Assembly: GCF_031755915.1 (NCBI RefSeq)
Contig: NC_083379.1
Coordinates: 20,160,001-20,224,000, forward strand
Origin: Ziziphus jujuba
Taxonomy: Eukaryota; Streptophyta; Magnoliopsida; Rosales; Rhamnaceae
DNA: 64,000 bases
Reading direction: 5' to 3'
This document shows positions 12,000-24,329 of this stretch, in pieces; position 1 is the stretch's first letter, and every line of letters begins with the position of its first letter. Position numbers and translations under genes: made by a program. The notes under the pieces are model-generated. The model was not told the origin of the DNA and searched no databases. It saw only the letters and a list, made by a program, of their open reading frames with translations.

Positions 12000-13152
12000 T
12001 GTAATAATAAGTTGCTATTTTATGTCCTAGCATTTCACAGATCTGACATTGAGGTCTACATTTTCCTCTATACCCTCTTCCTCAAAAGAAATTTGATTTA
12101 TAATCTTACCTATAACCAAAGTTTCTATTGTATCTAGATCTGCATTAGTAAGAAATATTAGGATTTATATAATTCTCACTTCTGCCATAATTTCTACAAT
12201 CTTCATAACCTTTGCCATCAAACTGAACTTCTCTCAATCTCAACTTTCTCAAGTTTTTCATCAATTGATGACATATTAACAGTCATATTATTATAAGGAA
12301 AGAAAGTTGAATTCTCACTGTGAGAAGATAAATCTATAGAAGCTAATGCCTTATTAACAGAGTGAGCATTATTATTCATCATAGTATTAATATCATAGCC
12401 AACATTAACTCGTGGTTTTGCATATATGTAATTTGCTAAGACATCACCCAAATAAAAAATTGTAGTGGAATTTAATTGTTCAAGCTTAGATTCAAAAGCA
12501 AGAAAATTGTTTTGTACCTATTCAATTGTATATTGTTCTAGCCTAATTCCAAAAATTATTGATATAGATTCTTAATCAGAACCCAATGCTCCAAGAATAT
12601 ATGTCACAAGGTCATTTCTGAAGCATTATCTCCAGCAGCGACTAGATTATTCATCAAACCTATAATCTTCAACACAAAAGCATCAATAGAATGATTTCCT
12701 TTCTTAGTATTCTGCAGTAATTTCAATAGTATAAAATTCGACTCTGTGACTTGGTTGCATACAGATTCTCAATTGCGTGCTAGAGCTTGCAAGTTAAATC
12801 CTTATCAATAAAATGACTAGAAATTTCAGGTGAAATTGTTCCTTTCAACCATCCAACCAAGAATTGATCTTGAATATACCAATTCTCCTTGATTTGATAG
12901 AAATCTTTAAAATTTGAATCTATATTTTCAACATCAATTTCAAAATTAAGACTTCATTTTTCATCACTAATTGAGATTTTCAAAGGAGGAAAACTTTATG
13001 AACTTGATGAAATTATGTCTTTTTATAACTAATAACACTTGCAATCTCCATGTAGAGTAGTTACGGTTATCAAGCTTGATTTGATTGCTTGGAAAAGGAG
13101 ACACCATTAGGATTGTATTTTGCTTTGCCATGAGCTTATGCTCTAATACCAA
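12000..13152 (-). pseudogene. Copia gag remnant
   Basis: On the minus strand the N-terminal gag motif appears as IKLDNRNYSTWRLQVLLVIK near 13,080. A zinc-knuckle-like CQICEMLGH lies around 12,030-12,060. Several stops separate the two. It sits just after the primer-binding site, as expected for this element. Confidence 0.7.
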
Positions 13153-13153
13153 G

Positions 13154-13477
13154 ATAAATTTCTAACAAAGAAAATTCAAGAAAAAAATAAGAAATGCAAG
13201 AAAATTAGAATAAAGTTATTTAGACTCTAAGAAAAACCAAAGAGAAAATTAGAAGACCTAGATGAATTTTTGTGAGAGCATTTTTATATATGAAACATGT
13301 AGAAGAAATTGATACATTTATAGGTATCTAACAACAAATAGCTTGCACATTATGATAGGCTATAATAAGCATCACACGGATTGATGACCCACCATAACCA
13401 CTAACAAAAGAGATGAGCTAGCACAACTGATCTGGAGAGTTTGATAAGCGAACACCAACATTTTGGAAGAGTCTCCA
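13154..13477 (-). repeat. 5' LTR of the Copia element
   Basis: About 324 bp. On the minus strand it runs from TGGAGACTCTTCC to a sequence ending TTAGAAATTTATCT, immediately before the primer-binding site. It aligns with the split 3' LTR and with the solo LTR at 5351-5684. Confidence 0.82.
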
Positions 13478-14389
13478 ACAACCCTAAATCCATTATATCT
13501 TTTAGCAAATTGTTTGAATTTTTTCTTAGCCAATATGTTAGTGTTCGTATCTCATGTAGATTAGAGATCCATTTGGTATCATCAAGCAGCACGAGACAAA
13601 GACGTTTAAGGAATACTTAAATCATTTCCATAAGGAAGCTATGCTTTCAACATTCATGTGTGGTTTATGAAAGGGTCGCTTGCTATACTTCCTTGAGAAA
13701 AACCTGTCATCTAATTTTATTGAACTTTTGAACCAAGTGAAATGCCTTGTTAATGCAAATGAACTCTTTCTTACCCAAAGGGTACTCAGCTAATCTTCTT
13801 TAAAAATTACGCATCTTACAAAGCATGAGCTTGCTTACCCATCTCCTTGCCCTTATTGAACCGATAAAGATAAGTTTACTCCACCAAGTAGATATGACCG
13901 GTACACCTCACTTAACATAACAATCAAGCAATTATTAATGCATGTGTAAGATCCAAACCTTTTTCAAATGGTTATTACCTTCATGATTTGACTTCTTTCA
14001 CAAAGATAAAAAATATTGCTACTTTCACCACGATTATGGTCATATCACTATTAATAATTAAATCGACAAGTTAATACGACATGGGTAACTTTGTGGATTT
14101 GTTGCTATTTTAAGATAGCAAAAACTATAGCCTAATCCGGCTCCTTCCAGTCGTCCACCTTTTAAAGCCAAAACAAATCTTGAACATCATCAAAATCACC
14201 CACAAAAAGAGATTCACAGTGTCTTTGGTGGCTCATAATATGCTCTTTCCAACAACACAATGAAAAAACACCCCAAGCTCACTCATACACAAAAAATTTA
14301 TTTAGTCATCCTATGTGAAATGCCAAAAGCCCATCAGTTCCTCATTCAATTGACAGAGGAGGAGGCTCAATGACTACATCATCGCCATA

Positions 14390-16085
14390 ATAACATTTTA
14401 GTCATCTTTGCCATCATAGAAAACAACAAAGTCAAATGAATTTTGGTCGATACTAGTAATTCTATAGACATTTTATTGTTTGATATTTTTTCCAAGATAG
14501 AGTTTACACGTGACCACCAGGGAAAGAACCGAATCCCACTTACTAGTTTTGAGAGAGCACAATTATCACAAATGACAATATCAAATTGCTCGTAACCTTG
14601 GCTAAGCCACCTATCCAATCTACAATGCTCATTGATTTTTTGGTTGTCAATAGTCCATCTCTTTATAATATTGTCATGGGTCGCCTTTTGTTACACACCT
14701 TCCAGGCAAGTCTATCCACATATCACTAGTTGTTGAAATTCCCAACAGAAGTAGACATTGGAAAGCCATTAGGCAACCAACTTGAATCCCATCATTGTTT
14801 TAAGATGGCTAGTCAGCATCAACTATCAAAAAGGAAAATGCTTGTAATCCATTCATCTACGATTAATAAGGAGTTTTCCTTAGTCACAAAAAAAAAAAAA
14901 AGGAATATTCCCTTATTATAATGGATGATCATGACCCAATCAAAATTTTCAAGGTGGGCACAATGTTGTCCACAGACATTAAAGCTCAATTGATTACATT
15001 TCCAAAAGCAAATTTGGATGTGTTTGCATGGAGCCATAATGATATAAGTGGTGTTCCATCTGAAATCAGTAAACATCGATTAAATGTCAATCCAGATGCT
15101 CATCCTATCAAGTACAAATGAAAGGAATTTGATGCTAAAGATATTAGGCCATATTAGAGAACGTACAAAAAATATTGGATACTAGATTTTTCTGAGAGGT
15201 TTTGTACCCAAAATGGGATGCCAATGTTATGCCAATCAAGAAATCCAACGGAGAATGGGGAATTTGCATAGATTTCATAGACCTTAATGAAGCCTGCCTA
15301 AATGATTGTTTCCCTTCTCATACATCATTAACTTATTGATGTAATAGCATTCAATAAAGGTTTGACATTTCTGGATGCCTACACTGGATACAATCAAATT
15401 AAAATGTACTTGTCAAACTAAGAAAAAATAGCCTTTCATCATAAATAAAGGTATTTATTGCTGAAATGTCATGACATTATGTTTAAAAAATGTAAATATA
15501 ACTTATTAGTGCCTAGTAAATAAAATATTCACCCCATTTTTAAGCAAAACAATCAAGGGCTATGTTGATGACATGCTGGTCAAAAGTTCCCATGCAATGA
15601 TCATGTCACCCATCTATCCTAAAGCTTTTAAGATGTTGTAAATATATAAAGCTAAATCCTAAAAAAAGCATATTTGTCATGTCTTCAAAGAAATTTTTGA
15701 GGTTACCAAGTAAACAATCATGGCATTGAAGCAAACCTAGACAAGGTCATCGCTATGATGAACATGACACCATCACACAATATCAAATGACTCCAAAAGT
15801 TGAATGGATGACTCGTAACTCTTGAGTCATTTTGTGGCTTGATCAACTGATTGATGTTTTCCTTTTTTTCAGATGCTTCGACACAAACAATTCAATTGGA
15901 CAAATGAATATAGTAGGTTTTCAAACAACTCAAATGATATTTAGAAGATGTACCATTACTCTCCAGCCCTAAAATGGAAGAAGAGATAGTCTTATACTTA
16001 GCAACTTTATTGCATGCAATTAATGTTGCATTGAATAGGGAAGATGAAAATGTCCAGTGCCCAGTTTATTATGTGAGCAAAGCAT
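14390..16085 (+). pseudogene. Gypsy pol remnant (protease, RT, RNase H)
   Basis: A degenerate protease occupies about 14,390-14,760. RT similarity is clearest at 14,921-15,620: DVFAWSHNDISGVPSEISKH, then an HRLNV block, then NGEWG, IDLNEA, FLDAYTGYNQIKM in shifting frames, and the catalytic YVDDMLVKSS at about 15,560. RNase H similarity (ESFCGLIN, PLLSSPKMEEEIVLYL, VYYVSKA) ends at 16,085. Stops and frameshifts are frequent. This is the plant Tat-like Gypsy style of pol; the lineage is inferred from motif wording only. Confidence 0.85.
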
Positions 16086-16901
16086 AGAAAATGCTAAGAA
16101 TTTTAGAGATTCAAAGCCATAAATACGTTGAAATGCAAGCTAACCCAAATAGAGAAATCCCAAATTATGCAAAAATCCCAAAACAATAGGACATGCAAGA
16201 TACAACTAACCCACTAAATGAAATTAAAAAAAAAAAAAAAACCACATCATCAAGCTATTAAAAAAATTTAAACAAGTAATTTTTCTAAACAAAACAAGGA
16301 AACAACAATCATCAAGCTATAAAAAAAAAAAAAAAAAAAACTACATACAAGCTTGCCTTAAACCTACTATCATTTAGGAAAAAATCTTACTTACAGACTT
16401 ATAGTTTCAGCAAGCTTTGTTGAGTGTTGACAAAGGCTTTGCCTCTGCACTAAATCTCCTTAAGTGAGAAATCCATGTGAGAAAGAAATCAAATAGAAAA
16501 AAAAAAAATTAGGGGAAATTAGTTGTTAAGATAATATTCAATGTAGAAACTTCCATAGTCAAATTTGTATATATTAAATTACAAACTTCCAAGAATTTGA
16601 AATAGTTTGTATGGTTTTCAAATATTTTAATTTGAATTCCCAAATATCAAAAAAAGAAATTTTGAAAAAAATCTATTGCAAATAACTAATTAGATTTAGG
16701 GGAACCTAGACAGACTGTTTCAACTTTAATTTTTCAAAAATTTCAACAATTTATGAAAGTTCAAAAATAAACCAAAACCTGAGATGAGGAAATAGCATGA
16801 GAATCTGAGATATTAATCCACTTATGATGGTCGTAACTTGATGGTGCTCAAATGTTTAAACCTCAAAGTGAAATTTGAAATGCGAAAGAGATTTAAGGTT
16901 G

Positions 16902-16952
<51 letters not shown>

Positions 16953-17151
16953 AGGGCTGGAGAATGGAGAGTCTCATGAGATTCAATGAGTGAGAGAGTG
17001 AGATTCTGAGAGAGGGAGACAGTGGTTCTACGCGCTCTGTCATCGGAGCTATGGTGGAGATGTAAGACAGAGAAAGATCGATAGAAAGAGAGGTTAAGTG
17101 GGTTTGTCAATAGACTCGATGTTTGTTGAGGACTTAAGGAAAATGTGAAAA

Positions 17152-17213
<62 letters not shown>

Positions 17214-17340
17214 TGAGGTGTTGAATGATTTAGGGCTTTTAATTTGGGGATAAAATAAATATGTTTTGGTATAATAAAAAAAATTGAAAAACATATCTAA
17301 AGGCATCATATTATAACAATATTTTAATTTTTTTTATCAT
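16086..17340. other. Non-coding AT-rich stretch with two GA arrays
   Basis: No gene seen. It contains A-rich runs (about 16,230 and 16,320), a (TG)n(AG)n array at about 16,903-16,950 and a (GATA)n(GA)n array at about 17,153-17,212. Minus-strand Ser/Leu-rich frames here derive from these arrays. Confidence 0.7.
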
Positions 17341-17341
17341 T

Positions 17342-17515
17342 TTAGTGGTTCGATTCGGTCAGTTTAGAAATAAAAGATTGAACATAAAAAACTGAATCGA
17401 ACGTCGACTTTTTCTCTCTTGGTGGATCGAACCGACAAACCAAACTGATCCAAACCACACAATCGCACATGGTTTAATCGGTTTTGCCAGTTTGGTTCGG
17501 TTTAGTAGGTAAGAT
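17342..17515. mobile_element. Small inverted-repeat element of GGTTCGGTTT type (MITE-like)
   Basis: The left edge has GGTTCGATTCGGTCAGTTT; the right edge has CCAGTTTGGTTCGGTTTAG, with internal TCGAACCGAC and AACCAAACTG. Runs of alternating GGTT/AACC motifs like these typify short hAT-like elements in dicots. It appears to interrupt or abut LINE-derived sequence. The ends are not defined by a target duplication. Confidence 0.4.
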
Positions 17516-17519
17516 GTGC

Positions 17520-18110
17520 ACTTGGCATGACCTTTCCCAAGAACGCAATAAATAAACCTCTTGTTGTATGAAAAATCCTTCAAAAAACAAGCCATCAAAC
17601 TATTCAATTGCTTTATTATTGACTTTGGCAACTCAAAATATACCATAGAGTAAGTAGGAATTGTATAACAATTTTTTTCAAAATCTCCTTACTAGCTTTA
17701 GAAAAAAAGTTTATCTTTCCAACTCTTTAATTTTCTCACTCTTTCTTTTAAAATCTTAAAGTGTTTCAACTTATTACAACCAATTTGTGATGGCAAACTC
17801 AAATATTTTTCTGGCACCCCAACCATCATAACATCCAAAGCTTGCTTGTTCATTTCTCAAATTGTATATGCGGTATTGGGACTAAAAGACACAACTATCT
17901 TTAATAAATTTGTTTTTTGTCCTGATTGGATAGAATATTCCAAAAATCCTAATACACCACTTTTGTAGCCTATGCAAAAAGGTACTATTATGTGCAAACA
18001 ATAAATGTGAAACCTTAGGACCTCCTTTTAAAGCTTGAATACCCACGATTCCACCATTGTCCTCTTCCATCCAAAGCAAAGAAGATAAATCTTAGGAAAA
18101 ATCCCATTGG
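17520..18110 (-). pseudogene. LINE (non-LTR) reverse transcriptase C-terminal remnant
   Basis: Minus-strand translation gives, in order, GGPKVSHLLFA (family GG..SHLLFADD, with the second catalytic Asp lost), then FSPNT, VPEKYLSLPSQIG, KSWKDKLFSKASKEILKK, ELPKSIIKQLNSLMACF and a W/H-poor version of the R.IHW..W..LC block. This order is characteristic of plant L1-type RT ends. Several stops and frame changes make it a fragment. Confidence 0.72.
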
Positions 18111-18271
18111 ACAATCCTTAGCGAAAGCTCAATAAAACCTCACCCAAACCAAATATAACCAAACACATGCAATTAAAAATAAGATTTAGATATAATAAGA
18201 TAGATCCACAACACCATACAAGTTCCCTATTACAGTCAACAACTATAGCCCACTATACAATAGACTATTAC

Positions 18272-18305
<34 letters not shown>

Positions 18306-19735
18306 GATCACTATTGTGTCCATAATTGAGCATATTTTAAGAGTAATTATAAATTTAAGTTACACAACTTATACGAATGAGTCTAGATACATATAAAGAT
18401 AAACAAATGAAAAATCAATAACGCTACTACTATGGAAATATTAAAACAAGTGATGCACAAAACAGATTATTTGTTAATTGTCTGAATTTAGGAGAATGAA
18501 TTTAAAACAAATAAAATGTAAGATAAAAGAATCTCAGTTAGTAATATAGTATTTATTGTAAGAAAATAATATTTTATTTTTGTAAATCATTCTGTCAAGA
18601 CCTCGCATTACCACTCTTTTGAAAGGTTTTCTTTTTAAACTTATTTCACAAAAGCCAATGAATTTTCCAAGCATAGCGAATTTCACAATTCATATGAAAA
18701 TATGGATAATAATAATAATAATAAATGCCATAAATTCATATAATTAAATAAACAAGGTATATTTCTAATAAGTATCCCATATGCAAAAATAGTCATTTCC
18801 TAACCATAATCCAAATATATATATATATATATGTCATGAAGAATACCAAAACCCTACTATACAAATCTTAGAGTTGAAATAATCTTAGTTTGAGCCCACT
18901 TTCACGGTCACTCATTCTTCTACTTGGCACTCTTACTGTCTCTCTCAAACTCTCTTCGAGACTCCATTTCATTCAAATCAAATCCAAGACAACAACTCAC
19001 TGGATGGCTTTACCGGTACAACCATAAGCACGAAAAAAATCTCTGCCCTGCACAACTCCCAAAGTTAATAGGAGGAGGCAAAGTATACAAACTAGCAATG
19101 GTCCGGGATAAGGAGTGGGAAAGGCCACCTTAGCCCCACTCCACCCTGCCATGCTCCATTGTCATTACTAGTTAAGGCAAGCTAATTTGTAGTAAAAATG
19201 TTTTAGGCTTCTATTATTATAAATTAATTTAACTAACCATATCCAATTCTTAACCCAAGTTTACTATATTTTGGATCCTGACCTTAAAGCATATCCGGAG
19301 ATACGAATAATGAAAAACTAACAGTCTATGTAAGTAATATGATCACTTTTTAAAAATAAGAAAGAAAAAAAAAAACAAAAAAAAAGCTCTTCAATGTTAA
19401 TGTGTGGAATTAATGTCAAACTAATGTGACAAAAAACATTGTCAAAATGAATATTTGTTTTTAAAAGTTTTGTCAAATATTTTGAAAAGCAAAAATAAAA
19501 AAAAAAATAAAACATATAATTCTTTTATGTTTGACCCAACAATATATGTATATATAATTATGGATGAAATGAATGTCAAACTAATATGGCATAAAAAGTA
19601 TTAAGGGGAATGCTTAATCTAAAGGTCATGCTAGTATACCTTTAGTCCTCCTTCAAAAATAAAACAAAATAAAGGAAACAAAAACTAAACTTTTCATGCT
19701 ATGTAATGCTAAAACATCAATCAAAAAATGAGTTG
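18111..19735. other. No gene recognised
   Basis: AT-rich, with (AT)n at about 18,274-18,301 and 18,815-18,832. A 69-codon plus-strand frame at 18,924-19,133 has no recognisable motif or family and is not called. Confidence 0.5.
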
Positions 19736-19739
19736 ATAT

Positions 19740-20400
19740 GGTAGATCCGGAGGTTTTTAGAGTTCCAATTGTGAGGAACATCATTTTCCTTTCATGTCTT
19801 GTAGTCTATAGGTGCTAGTTATAATGATCAATGTGACTCAGTAAAGGTCATTCCAGCTAGGTTCTAATTTGCCGACATTCAACTCTTGAGTGTTTTGAAA
19901 AACCTGTCTAAGCACAAGATCGCTAACCTGAAATTGTCTAGTCTTTACACCAGTATTATAATATCAAGCTACAAGTCACCAATATTGACATAGTTAGATG
20001 GTCAATGGTTCCCTTTCTTCCTCAACCTCATTCAAAGATTGCTTCATCAATTGCTCATTGAATTCTTCTAAAGTTCCATTAGTTCAAAAATCATAACTTC
20101 ATTTCTATATACTAATGGAAAAGGCATGCAACTTGTCGTAGCTTTAACAGTTGTCCTATAAGATCAAAGCACTCCAGGAAACTCCTCAGCATATTTTGCC
20201 CTTTGCTGGTTCATGTTATTTCATTAGAGTATTTTAGGATGGTCTTATTAGTTGCCTAAGCTTTTCCATTCTTTTATGACTGTCTCGAAGTCAAATATTT
20301 GATATTAATTTCCCACTTGGAGCAAAAGTCATAAAATTTTGAACTGAAAAGTTGAGATCCATTATCAGAGATGGTAACCTTTGGAAGTCCAAATCATACA
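19740..20400 (-). pseudogene. Gypsy integrase remnant (core end and C-terminal region)
   Basis: Minus-strand reading gives FGLPKVTISDNGSQ (family FGIP..LISDNG.QF, containing the second catalytic Asp of the DDE core), KFYDFCSKWEI, a degenerate NG.AEATNKTI, NEVEEER, and YYNTGVKTRQFQVSDLVLRQ followed by NTQELNVGKLEPSW. That order fits the end of a plant Gypsy integrase. Several stops are present. Orientation is opposite to the Gypsy at 5.8-16.1 kb, so it is a different insertion or an inverted piece. Confidence 0.75.
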
Positions 20401-22248
20401 ACTCTAATATTTTGGTCATTGAAATGATCTAATTACACTGAAAATACTAGGATTTGATAACTAAAATTAAGATTTTTCTACCTAAGGACAATTTTATGAA
20501 ATTGAATATTTTATTGGATCCTAATAACATATAGAAACACATTACCAACATTAATTTTGTAAGACCAGTAAGCCATAAAGGATGCGAGATAAGAAGGGGT
20601 AAAATTAGTGAGCACTCAAGAGATGAATTGTAAAACTAGTAAGCTTTGAAAGATGCAAGACAAGAAAGGATAAGGTCAGTGAGCAATCTCACATCTTCCA
20701 AGTATGAAATGGTAATGGATCAAATAAAAACGTAGTTACTTTCTTAACAATCAAAGCCTTTTCAAAGCGTTGGCTTAAGTATTTGAAAAAACTCTTAAGT
20801 TAAGCATGCTCTAATTAGAACAATCCTAGGATGAGTGGCTCCATAGGAAATTTTAACAAAAATCCCTTACCTTTTAAAGTGCAATGGATAAATTGAAAAT
20901 AATATCGGCGGAGTAAGAGAGTGATGAGATGCTAATGGTCAAGAAATTTACTCATAGATTATCCAAAACCAGTCTAATTTTATCTAATATTTAATTAATT
21001 AATTCAAAAATAGATAATTACTCAAACAGTAACCAAAACTAACAAATTGTACACCAAATCGAAGCATGTGGAATGGGTAATAAGTTGGTAAGATAACCTA
21101 GCCAATTACAGCTGACAGTGATCAAAAAAGGATTCGGCCAAATTTTCAAGCACTGGATTTTTCTAAACAGTGAGGAATTTCGATAAATTAAGGATGGAGA
21201 TGGATTCGGAAGATCCAAAATATAGGGGAACTGGACCCACGGCTTAAAATGACTGAAATTCGACCAACGCCAAAAAATGAAAAACTACTAACATGCCAAA
21301 AGAAACCCTGACTTGGGTGTCTCCAACAACAGTTGGACATGATTCTTAATGTGCTTACCAGAAATTGGATGGGAAACCCTAAAGGGTGGAATGTGTACAG
21401 TAATTCGATGGAAACAGAGGTCTATTTCATCGAAAATTGATGGAGGATGGTGGTGGATTGTGGGTCTCCAGTAGGTCGAGTACAATGGAAAACCCTACTT
21501 TTGATAAAACCGAAAGAGGCAAAAAGCAAAGAATAACCAAATTGAAAGGATAATAATTTCAATGGTTGAAAGAAAAGAAATCTAAATAATAGGATAAGGA
21601 TTTACAGCAACCAGTTATCTAAGGATAAAAAAAACTCATTAAATCTTTTTATTTTACTGCTTTTCTAAACCATTTTTAAGAGTCCCTTTTTCCTCCTTTC
21701 ACTTTTGCTCCAACATTTTTCTCTTACTAAATCTCATAACCACCATTACCACAACATCAAGAACCACAGACTATTGTGGTGGGCCTAGCAGCTTCTTCTC
21801 ACTCTCACCCCCTTAAGTACTTTCCTCCTTAAATGATCAATAGTTTAGGTGTTCACTTATGTTCTTGTTTTTCGTCATTCTAAGATTGATAAAGAACTTG
21901 GAAACTATGTATGTATGTTTTCAATTTATTGTAGATGTATCTATTCAATCTAATCAAAAGCAGAAGTTTTTAATTTTAGATTCATGTGAAACTAATATTT
22001 AAAAAAAAAATAATGAAAAGAAGTCAATGTTTTAAGCAGTGTATGAGTTTAATGTTAATGGTTTTGAGGATAAAATAGATAAGTTTTTATTAGTGTAAGT
22101 AGAAAAAGTAAAATTAAGTATGAGTATATGTAAAATGTAATGTAGTTAGTAAAAACTGTAGTGGTAACAGAATCACCTTATATATATATATATATATACA
22201 AACATATCGGTCCACTAAAGACAAAATTGGATATTGATTTGAAACTCT
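20401..22248. other. No gene recognised
   Basis: Around 20,550-20,700, a GTAAGACCAGTAAGC / GTAAAACTAGTAAGC motif and a GATG..AGA.AAGAA motif recur, suggesting a local duplication. No coding similarity was seen. An (AT)n run lies at about 22,180-22,198. Confidence 0.45.
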
Positions 22249-22783
22249 ATTAAAATTAAGGCCGGCTGAAGGCATAGACCAGTAAGGCATATGCTTAGGG
22301 CCCCCATTTTATTGGGGCCCCCAAAAATATATTTTCTATATTATATATATATATATATTAAATAAAATATTATTATTAATTTATTTTGGAAATATAAGAA
22401 GTTGGTTATTGTTAGGATTCTAAATTATCTTTGATTGATCATTTATTGCTATAATTATCTATAATTATCTTTATCTTTGGAAAATAATACTAATAAAGTT
22501 TAATTGAAATTTTTTATATTCTATTTCTATGATTAATTAGATTATAATGGTGAAAATAAGAGAAAAATACATATTAAATATTTATTCCTGTTTCTGCAGA
22601 GTTTATGCGGTTTTTTCTCTTGCTAACTTCCTTTATTCTCTTCTCATTCACTCATCTTTCATAGTTGTTTAATCTTTGATACTCAACATACAGAATTGCA
22701 ATTATAATCCAGAAGGCCCCAAAATTAAAGGTAAGCTTGTTTGTTTTTGTTTATTTTAATGAATTTACATTCATTCTCCTCAT

Positions 22784-23926
22784 TAGGGGTGGGCAAAATC
22801 CAATCCAACCCGTTCAACCCGTCCAATCCAATCCATTTTTAACGGTTTGGATTGGATTTTTACATTAATTGGATTGGATTGGATTCAAAATATTATAAAT
22901 TGTATGGATTGGATTGGTTATGGATTGAAAATATAAATCCAATCCAATCCAATCCAATCCAATCCAAATAATATATTATATAATTAAAAAATTATATATT
23001 TTTTATTTTTTTCATTTTTATATATTAATTTTAGAGTATTTTTTTTTCATTTTTATATATTAATTTTTAATTTTTTTTTTCCATTTTTATATATTAATTT
23101 CTAATATATATATATATATATATTTTTTTTTTTCTTTTACATCCCCATATCCCAAATCTCAAATCAAATTGTAAGTTGTAACCCTAAAATAAACATTTAC
23201 CTTTGTTGCTGCCCACCACCAGTCCATCACCATCACCATAATATATATATATATTTTTTACATCCCCATCGTATATATATATATATATATATCTACATAT
23301 ATTGTATCCAATTGTTACTTATATATATATAAATGTTTAAATATAATTTATTGCTAATTTTATTGTTTTGATCTTTGTAGAGCTTACAAAATCAACTAAA
23401 ATTAGTGAACCTGTCAACGTTGATTGATTTATGATTTACCAAAGTTTTAAGATTAAGAAAAAAAAAGGAATTATGCATTGATTCTTGAGTGAATGAATTT
23501 TGACGAATGTATTATTTTACATTATTTGTTCTAACAATTTTAATTTGATTTTATAGGAGTGAGATGATGACATTAATGTTTGCTATTTAATAAGTGCATG
23601 ATGTGTATCATTTGCTATATTTTCTTCTTTATTTTCCATTGTAGATTATGTTGTATTATTCTAATTGTATTTTATGTTTGGATAATTATAATTTATTATT
23701 TATATTTTATATTTGAAAAATTTTTTATTTGTATTATATATTTATAAATCAGTAAGTTTCAAACCGATCAACCAATCCAAACCAAACCGATCATACATGG
23801 TTTGGTTTGGTTTGGATTTAATGTTTCAATGGTTTGGTTTGGATTGTAAATTAGAAAAACCGATATATATGGATTGGATTGTATTTCGGTCAAAAACCGA
23901 ACCAACCCAATCCATGCCCACCCCTA
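22784..23926. mobile_element. Non-autonomous hAT element nested in the larger hAT
   Basis: A perfect 8-bp direct repeat, CTCCTCAT, at 22776-22783 and 23927-23934 encloses 1143 bp. The terminal inverted repeat is TAGGGGTGGGCA at both ends without mismatch over 12 bp. Just inside both ends are many ATTGGATTGGATT / AATCCAATCC motifs and AACCGA/TCGGTT motifs, a subterminal-repeat pattern usual for hAT elements. No transposase is encoded; the centre is AT-rich simple sequence. Confidence 0.92.
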
Positions 23927-24329
23927 CTCCTCATATTATATATATATATATATTATTTTATATGAATTCATGATGCAGTTATTTACTAATCATTCTTATT
24001 GTTCTTATATATATATATAGCTCACGGTTTTATTCTGTATTTTGTGTTTTTATTTATTTTTTATATCTTTTATTCAACTAAATTTATTAGATTTGAATCC
24101 TTATATGGTGTTTTTAATTTGGGCCAATTATTCTCCTAGATGCTTATTCTAATAATTTTAAATAAAAGTTAATATTTGTTTGTTCTTTTATCATATTCAT
24201 GTAGTAATAGTGTCAGACTTTAAAGTATCATCAAATTGAAAGTGCAAGGCATAAATCAGGTTTTATTGTTTCTTTAATTTTTAGCATTTTAATTTTGATA
24301 AAATATTAGGGATCAATATTTTCTATTAT

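Larger units (their letters stand above)
6618..13477 (-). mobile_element. Degenerate Ty1/Copia retrotransposon, reverse orientation, inserted in the Gypsy gag
   Basis: On the minus strand the order is 5' LTR (13477-13154), primer-binding site TTGGTATTAGAGC (about 13153-13141, matching the initiator-Met tRNA type TGGTATCAGAGC), gag (about 13,140-12,000), protease and GAG-pre (about 11,600-11,170), integrase (10,923-10,333), RT (about 9493-9000), RNase H (about 8400-8114), a polypurine tract at about 8003-7989 (TTGGGGGGGAGGGG) and the 3' LTR. Stops and frameshifts occur throughout. The 3' LTR is itself split by a separate insertion at 6872-7937. Confidence 0.88.
5830..16085 (+). mobile_element. 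Decayed Ty3/Gypsy retrotransposon (plant gag-PR-RT-RH type), interrupted by a Copia insertion
   Basis: Recognisable gag sequence at about 6162-6617 includes the conserved plant Gypsy stretch PFTTALLQAPPPPKFKLPQ followed by YDGTTDPMDHL. It then reads CKAFSLTL, and the frame resumes beyond the Copia insertion at about 13,481 (ISFSKLFEFFLSQY, then a TFKEYLNHFHKEA block). The pol remnants follow at 14,390-16,085. Many stops and frameshifts make it non-functional. I saw no clear Gypsy LTRs: the left limit (about 5830) is approximate, and the right limit is where RNase H similarity ends (VYYVSKA). Integrase is missing on this side. Confidence 0.82.

Noticed and set aside
16856..17309. Two minus-strand open frames of 71-84 codons
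   Set aside because: Their openness comes from GA arrays (Leu-Ser repeats); no homologous family or conserved motif.
18924..19133. Plus-strand 69-codon frame (MALLLSLSNSLRDS...)
   Set aside because: No recognisable domain, no splice or neighbour support; the base composition is slightly less AT-rich but that is not enough to call a gene.
21288..21485. Minus-strand 65-codon frame
   Set aside because: No motif and isolated; probably chance.
22840..22970. Repeated GGATTGGATT-type motifs, considered as telomere-like or satellite sequence
   Set aside because: They are subterminal motifs of the TAGGGGTGGGCA hAT element, occur in both orientations and are not a tandem telomeric array.
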